Source: Patescibacteria group bacterium (lineage in GTDB: Bacteria > Patescibacteriota > Saccharimonadia > Saccharimonadales > Saccharimonadaceae). From it: 8,111 nt of DNA. The stretch is from the NCBI GenBank assembly GCA_030917245.1, contig JAUPVA010000090.1, forward strand, positions 1-8,111, given 5' to 3'. A program made the position numbers and the translations under genes. Below are positions 5,102-8,111 of this stretch, piece by piece. The stretch's first letter is position 1; each line of letters opens with the position of its first letter. A model generated the notes under the pieces. That model worked only from the letters and a program-made list of their open reading frames with translations, had not been told where the DNA came from and did not search any database.

Positions 5102-5701
5102 ATGTATCAGCTACCAGATTTGACATACGACTATGCAGCACTTGGCAACTACATATCGAAAGACATTATGCAGCTTCACCATTCGAAGCATCACCAGGCA
5201 TATGTCGATAAGCTCAACAAAGCGCTGGACGATGCTCCCGAACTAAAAGATCAGTCGCTCGAATCGCTGCTCCGCGGCGTCGACAGCTTACCTGAAAACG
5301 TCCGGACAGTCATACGTAATAACGGCGGCGGTCACTACAACCACAGTTTGTTTTGGCAGTGGATGAGCCCGGACGGGGGAGGCCAACCGACGGGAGAACT
5401 AGCGAACAAATTAGTTGCTCAGTATGGCGATTTCCAGGGGTTCGTTGATGAATTTACTGCTAAATCTTTATCAGTATTCGGCAGTGGGTGGTGCTGGTTA
5501 ATGCCCGACCTTAGCATTACGACGAATGCCAATCAGGACAGTCCGATAATGCAGGGAAGCGAGGCGCCGCTGCTTGGTCTCGATGTGTGGGAGCATGCTT
5601 ATTATCTTGATTATAAAAACAAGCGCGACGACTATGTGAACGCCTGGTGGAACGTTGTTAACTGGCGTTTTGTTGAACAACGCTTGCACGATAGCGAGTA
5701 G
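5102..5701 (+). CDS. Superoxide dismutase, Fe/Mn family with Mn-type residues
   Basis: The enzyme turns superoxide into oxygen and hydrogen peroxide. All four metal ligands are visible in the 199-residue product: His26 in MQLHHSKHH, His81 in GGGHYNHSLFW, and Asp161 and His165 in LGLDVWEHAYY. Tyr34, the conserved active-site gate residue, follows in HHQAYV. Gly77 together with Gln145 in ANQDSP match the pattern of Mn-type rather than Fe-type enzymes, although metal use cannot be proved from sequence and some family members accept both. There is no signal peptide, so it should be cytoplasmic. Length is normal for the family. The gene has an unusually complete ribosome site, possibly its own weak promoter, and lies 55 bp after the foldase gene on the same strand. 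The small gene at 5706 begins 4 bp after its stop. Identity is secure; sodA would fit, but I leave the symbol blank because the metal is uncertain. Confidence 0.95.
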   Translation: MYQLPDLTYDYAALGNYISKDIMQLHHSKHHQAYVDKLNKALDDAPELKDQSLESLLRGVDSLPENVRTVIRNNGGGHYNHSLFWQWMSPDGGGQPTGELANKLVAQYGDFQGFVDEFTAKSLSVFGSGWCWLMPDLSITTNANQDSPIMQGSEAPLLGLDVWEHAYYLDYKNKRDDYVNAWWNVVNWRFVEQRLHDSE

Positions 5702-5705
5702 CGCC

Positions 5706-6116
5706 ATGGTTAAGACAGCCGCTCAAAAAATGTATCTCCGATCAGACATGAGGGGTATGGTGCTTAACCCGCCTGAATCATTTACGGTTGATGACTTAGG
5801 GTTCGACGATCCGGCACAAGTTATTCAACAGCCAGGGGAGGACGTTGATTTTGTCATTTTATTTGTTGAAAACGTTGCCGCTGTTGAGCGATATGCGAAC
5901 ATTGCAGCTCAGGCAGTGGGTCCCGAAACGGCCCTGTGGGTTGCGTACCCCAAGTTGTCGGGCAAGCTTCGCTCGGACATCAGCCGAGACCAGGGTTGGA
6001 GTGCGCTCGAGTCACATGACTTACTGCCGGTGACACAAATCTCTCTTGATGATGATTGGTCGCTGCTCCGTTTTAAGCGTAGAGTAGACATTAAGACTGT
6101 TACTCGGCGCTTCTAA
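5706..6116 (+). CDS. Small protein coupled to SOD, tentatively DUF3052-like
   Basis: The 136-residue soluble protein has no signal or membrane segment. Its pattern is a short N-terminal region (LRSDMRGMVLNPPESF, 11-26), a strand VDFVILFVEN, a helix, a strand with ALWVAYPKLSG, then SDISRDQGWSALE and a closing VTQISLDDDWSLLRFKRR. The order of a hydrophobic strand, a WVAYPK-like motif and a final DDxWSxxRF strand reminds me of DUF3052-type proteins, which have no known function. This is recall of a pattern, not a search. The start at ATG 5706 lies 4 bp after the SOD stop and has no ribosome site, so reinitiation after SOD translation is likely. The in-frame ATG at 5655 lies inside SOD and is less likely. 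The gene ends the transcription unit before a terminator. The CDS is well supported by spacing and codon pattern; the family is uncertain. Confidence 0.82.
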   Translation: MVKTAAQKMYLRSDMRGMVLNPPESFTVDDLGFDDPAQVIQQPGEDVDFVILFVENVAAVERYANIAAQAVGPETALWVAYPKLSGKLRSDISRDQGWSALESHDLLPVTQISLDDDWSLLRFKRRVDIKTVTRRF

Positions 6117-6136
6117 AACAGGTAACTGACTAAGAA

Positions 6137-6164
6137 AAAATACCCACCAAACGGTGCGTATTTT
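6137..6164. terminator. Bidirectional terminator shared with tRNA-Asp
   Basis: The stem AAAATACCCACC (6137-6148) pairs with GGTGCGTATTTT (6153-6164), with one C-C mismatch and a 4-nt loop. The minus-strand U-tract (complement of AAAAAA, 6135-6140) is stronger than the plus-strand one. It lies 20 bp after the stop at 6116 and just beyond the tRNA-Asp 3' end. Confidence 0.85.
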
Positions 6165-6168
6165 ATCT

Positions 6169-6244
6169 TGGCGCGCTCGACCGGATTTGAACCGGCGATC
6201 TCCTCCGTGACAGGGAGGCGTGATAACCCCTTCACTACGAGCGC
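6169..6244 (-). tRNA. tRNA-Asp (anticodon GTC)
   Basis: The minus strand forms a regular 76-nt cloverleaf with an encoded CCA (6169-6171) and discriminator G. The acceptor is GCGCTCG with CGAGCGC. The D-arm is GTGA-AGGGGTTA-TCAC. The anticodon arm is CCTCC-CTGTCAC-GGAGG with GTC at 34-36. The T-arm is GCCGG-TTCAAAT-CCGGT. The anticodon reads GAC and GAT, so this is aspartate. Confidence 0.97.
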
Positions 6245-6264
6245 ACGAGGTATGAACTTAAGGT

Positions 6265-6293
6265 ATAGTAGCAAATTTCGACCTCTGGTGCAA
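6265..6293 (-). promoter_or_regulatory. Promoter of tRNA-Asp
   Basis: On the minus strand, -35 TTGCAC (6288-6293) is followed after exactly 17 bp by -10 TACTAT (6265-6270), with TG at the extended position (6272-6273). The start would be near 6258, about 13 nt before the mature tRNA. Confidence 0.8.
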
Positions 6294-6328
6294 CAGCCCA
6301 AGAGAATGTCATATATTCACCAGTGAGA

Positions 6329-6337
6329 TGATATAAT
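6329..6337 (+). promoter_or_regulatory. Consensus extended -10 promoter of tRNA-Thr and the downstream operon
   Basis: TG-A-TATAAT is a perfect extended -10. No good -35 is seen at 17 bp (TCATAT). The start would be near 6344, leaving a leader of about 28 nt. It is also the only visible promoter for the genes at 6455 and 6835. Confidence 0.75.
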
Positions 6338-6371
6338 AAGCGGGTACAAAGCTACACGTGAAGTGACATGT

Positions 6372-6447
6372 GCCGCTGTAGCTCAGTTGGTAGAGCGGCG
6401 CTTTCGTAAAGCGTAGGTCACCGGTTCGAATCCGGTCAGCGGCTCCA
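6372..6447 (+). tRNA. tRNA-Thr (anticodon CGT)
   Basis: A regular 76-nt cloverleaf with encoded CCA (6445-6447) and discriminator T. The acceptor is GCCGCTG with CAGCGGC. The D-arm is GCTC-AGTTGGTA-GAGC. The anticodon arm is GCGCT-TTCGTAA-AGCGT with CGT at 34-36. The T-arm is ACCGG-TTCGAAT-CCGGT. The anticodon reads ACG, so this is threonine. The start codon of the next gene lies only 7 nt beyond the CCA, and no terminator separates them. Confidence 0.96.
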
Positions 6448-6454
6448 TATAACT

Positions 6455-6832
6455 ATGAAACATATACTACGATCTACACTCAAGCAAATCTTGGCCGACC
6501 GGCCGACAATGCTACTGATGACCGGAATTTTTATCGGCGGTATCGTTTACCTTATCTACCTTGCATTTAGCTTGCAAGCCAGCGATTTACAGCTCGCTAC
6601 TCGCTATACCTCCTACGGCGAAACGCACTTTTACCGTGAGAAATGGTGGTATTTACTGAGTTTCGTTGGCTTTGGTGTGATGTTTATCGTGGCTCACTTG
6701 GGTATGATTGCAAAATTGGTCGTTATTGGCCTACGTCCTTTGGCGCACGGATTCGCTTGGTTGTCACTCGTCGTGTTGATTCTTGCGTTTGTGTATACCT
6801 ATTCGGTCTTAGGCATTGCATACCTTAATTAA
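6455..6832 (+). CDS. Three-helix membrane protein of unknown function
   Basis: The 125-residue protein has a basic N-terminus (MKHILRSTLKQ) and hydrophobic helices at about 18-40, 65-90 and 97-121. Between the first and second helix is a polar loop (QASDLQLATRYTSYGETHFYREKWW, 41-65) that probably faces outward by the positive-inside rule. I do not recognise a family. ATG 6455 lies 7 nt after the end of tRNA-Thr and has no Shine-Dalgarno. No terminator lies between them, so it is probably expressed from the tRNA promoter and freed by tRNA 3' processing. Its stop is only 2 bp before the glycosyltransferase start, suggesting the two form a functional pair, for example an accessory membrane subunit of a polysaccharide synthase. 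That role is inference from position only. Confidence 0.82.
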   Translation: MKHILRSTLKQILADRPTMLLMTGIFIGGIVYLIYLAFSLQASDLQLATRYTSYGETHFYREKWWYLLSFVGFGVMFIVAHLGMIAKLVVIGLRPLAHGFAWLSLVVLILAFVYTYSVLGIAYLN

Positions 6833-6834
6833 CC

Positions 6835-8111
6835 ATGATTGATCTCGAAATACCTCTCCAAAATCGCAGCCGGCTCTACCGTTTTTTTGAAATGGTACCG
6901 GGAATTATTAGCTGGGGTTCCATACTCCTTCTCGTTGTCTTAAGCCTGATTAACCCGTTACTAACCGGTATATATGTACTACTAGTAATTGTCACCTTAC
7001 TAATTAAGGCGTCAGGTATTGCGTACCATACACTCAAAGGATCACGCACAATTGATCGAGCGCAAAAAGTTGACTGGCATGCGAGGTTAATGGATCTTGC
7101 AAATCCTTCGGCGTCGCTACAGCGTGTGCAAAAAAGTAACTCAAGCGCACTTGGCATGCGGGCCCACACTGAAAACTTGCGGTTGATGTCGGCGGCTCCC
7201 GATGCATACCCAAAACCATCTGATGTCTACAACGCCGTTATTATCGCCACCTATAACGAGCCGTACGACGTGCTACAGCCGACGATTGAATCGGTGGTCA
7301 ATGGTACGTTTAATCCAAAGCAGATCATTCTGGTGATTGCGTATGAAGAAAGGGGCGGTAAAGCGATTGAAGGGACGGTTAAACAGTTGCGCGATGAATA
7401 TGCGCACAGGTTCAAAGCACTCGAAATTGTGCAGCACCCAAAGAATCTGCCGGACGAAGTAGTCGGCAAGGGGGCGAATATAACCTATGCTGGCCAGTTT
7501 TTAGCAAAATGGCTAAAGAAGCAGAAGATTGAGTACCGCGACGTCATTGTGACAACTCTCGATAGCGACAATCGACCACATGCCACATACTTTGATTACG
7601 TTGCGTATGAATTTATTGTTCACGATGACCGCAAGCACTTAGCATTCCAGCCGGTGTCGCTGTTTTTGAATAACATTTGGGATGTACCGGCGCCAATGCG
7701 CGTTGTCGCGACGGGTAACTCGTTTTGGAACATTATTTCAAGTATGCGACCGCACACGCTTCGTAACTTTGCTTCACATTCACAGCCAATGGAAGCTTTG
7801 GTTGAAATGGACTTTTGGAGCAAGCGAACGATTGTTGAGGACGGACATCAGTACTGGCGCAGTTGGTTTTACTTTGGAGGTAAATACGAAGTGATTCCAA
7901 TCTACGTGCCAATCTATCAAGATGCAGTGCTCAGTGACACCTACGTTAAGACGCTAAAGGCTCAGTTTGTACAGCTTCGACGCTGGGCATATGGTGCCAG
8001 TGACGTACCATATGTGGCGACACGAATCTTTACCAAAGATCGCAACGTCTCATTCGGAGCAGGCTTTAGTCTGCTGGTGAGGCTTCTCGACGGGCATGTT
8101 ACGTTAGCCAG
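6835..8111 (+). CDS. Processive-type family 2 glycosyltransferase (membrane polysaccharide synthase), N-terminal part
   Basis: The frame stays open to the window end: 425 residues are visible and the C-terminus is missing. Two hydrophobic helices lie at about 25-40 and 42-59. A GT-A catalytic domain starts near residue 130 with NAVIIATYNEP (133-143). It continues with GKGAN (211-215), the metal/nucleotide-binding DSD (243-245), VED (334-336) in the place of the TED catalytic-base motif, and QLRRW (380-384), which matches the QxxRW signature of processive enzymes such as BcsA and hyaluronan synthase. A further helix begins near 407 (SFGAGFSLLVRLL), consistent with a C-terminal membrane domain outside the window. 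The sugar and product are unknown; an envelope or capsule polymer is likely. The start ATG is 2 bp after the previous stop and has no ribosome site, implying translational coupling. Family identity is secure; processivity is inferred from motifs. Confidence 0.92.
   Translation, partial: MIDLEIPLQNRSRLYRFFEMVPGIISWGSILLLVVLSLINPLLTGIYVLLVIVTLLIKASGIAYHTLKGSRTIDRAQKVDWHARLMDLANPSASLQRVQKSNSSALGMRAHTENLRLMSAAPDAYPKPSDVYNAVIIATYNEPYDVLQPTIESVVNGTFNPKQIILVIAYEERGGKAIEGTVKQLRDEYAHRFKALEIVQHPKNLPDEVVGKGANITYAGQFLAKWLKKQKIEYRDVIVTTLDSDNRPHATYFDYVAYEFIVHDDRKHLAFQPVSLFLNNIWDVPAPMRVVATGNSFWNIISSMRPHTLRNFASHSQPMEALVEMDFWSKRTIVEDGHQYWRSWFYFGGKYEVIPIYVPIYQDAVLSDTYVKTLKAQFVQLRRWAYGASDVPYVATRIFTKDRNVSFGAGFSLLVRLLDGHVTLA

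Noticed and set aside
6113..6301. 62-codon minus-strand open frame
   Set aside because: It runs through tRNA-Asp and its promoter and has no protein-like features.
6876..7169. Minus-strand open frames opposite the glycosyltransferase
   Set aside because: The plus-strand frame carries clear GT2 motifs and stays open to the window end, so these are shadows.
1..8111. Mobile element, CRISPR array, toxin-antitoxin or defence system
   Set aside because: No transposase, integrase, regularly spaced repeats, terminal inverted repeats or tRNA-end duplications were seen; the three tRNAs have no adjacent attachment-site copies in the window.

Overview
The window looks like chromosomal core sequence from a Candidatus Saccharibacteria (TM7/CPR)-type bacterium. 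This is an inference from gene content, not a database match. The grounds are tightly packed genes, moderate GC, several lineage-type small membrane proteins, an isolated ndk and uppP, a membrane-anchored SurA/PrsA-like foldase behind a PH-domain protein, and an Fe/Mn superoxide dismutase. TGA acts as a stop (the gene at 1145-2119 ends in TGA just before a terminator), so the SR1/Gracilibacteria TGA=Gly code does not apply.

Layout. The 3' part of uppP (1-491) is followed by ndk (528-1034) and a strong terminator. A polytopic membrane protein with a Gln/Pro-rich tail (1145-2119) converges on a small single-pass membrane protein (2188-2400, minus) across a bidirectional terminator. A 156-bp divergent promoter region leads to a soluble protein of unknown function (2557-3273). 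That gene converges on tRNA-Arg(CCT) (minus). Divergent from the tRNA, with overlapping promoters, runs a row of genes: PH-domain membrane protein (3456-4004), foldase-like protein (3973-5046), superoxide dismutase (5102-5701) and a small coupled protein (5706-6116). A bidirectional terminator separates this from tRNA-Asp(GTC) (minus). Divergent from that is tRNA-Thr(CGT), which appears to be co-transcribed with a 3-TM protein (6455-6832) and a processive-type family 2 glycosyltransferase (6835 to beyond the window end).

How it fits together. Much of the window concerns the cell envelope: undecaprenyl-phosphate recycling, a foldase outside the membrane, and polysaccharide synthesis. Ndk fits a salvage-based nucleotide economy, and SOD handles oxidative stress.

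The most notable signals are regulatory. Eight of nine main candidate promoters carry an extended -10 (TG-N-TAnnnT type). Three genes without a Shine-Dalgarno start 6-9 nt after their -10 box, so they should be leaderless. One further operon takes its promoter and 5' end from a tRNA that ends 7 nt before the start codon. I found no mobile element, CRISPR array or clear new defence system. The most original material is the gene-start architecture and a few uncharacterised membrane proteins.
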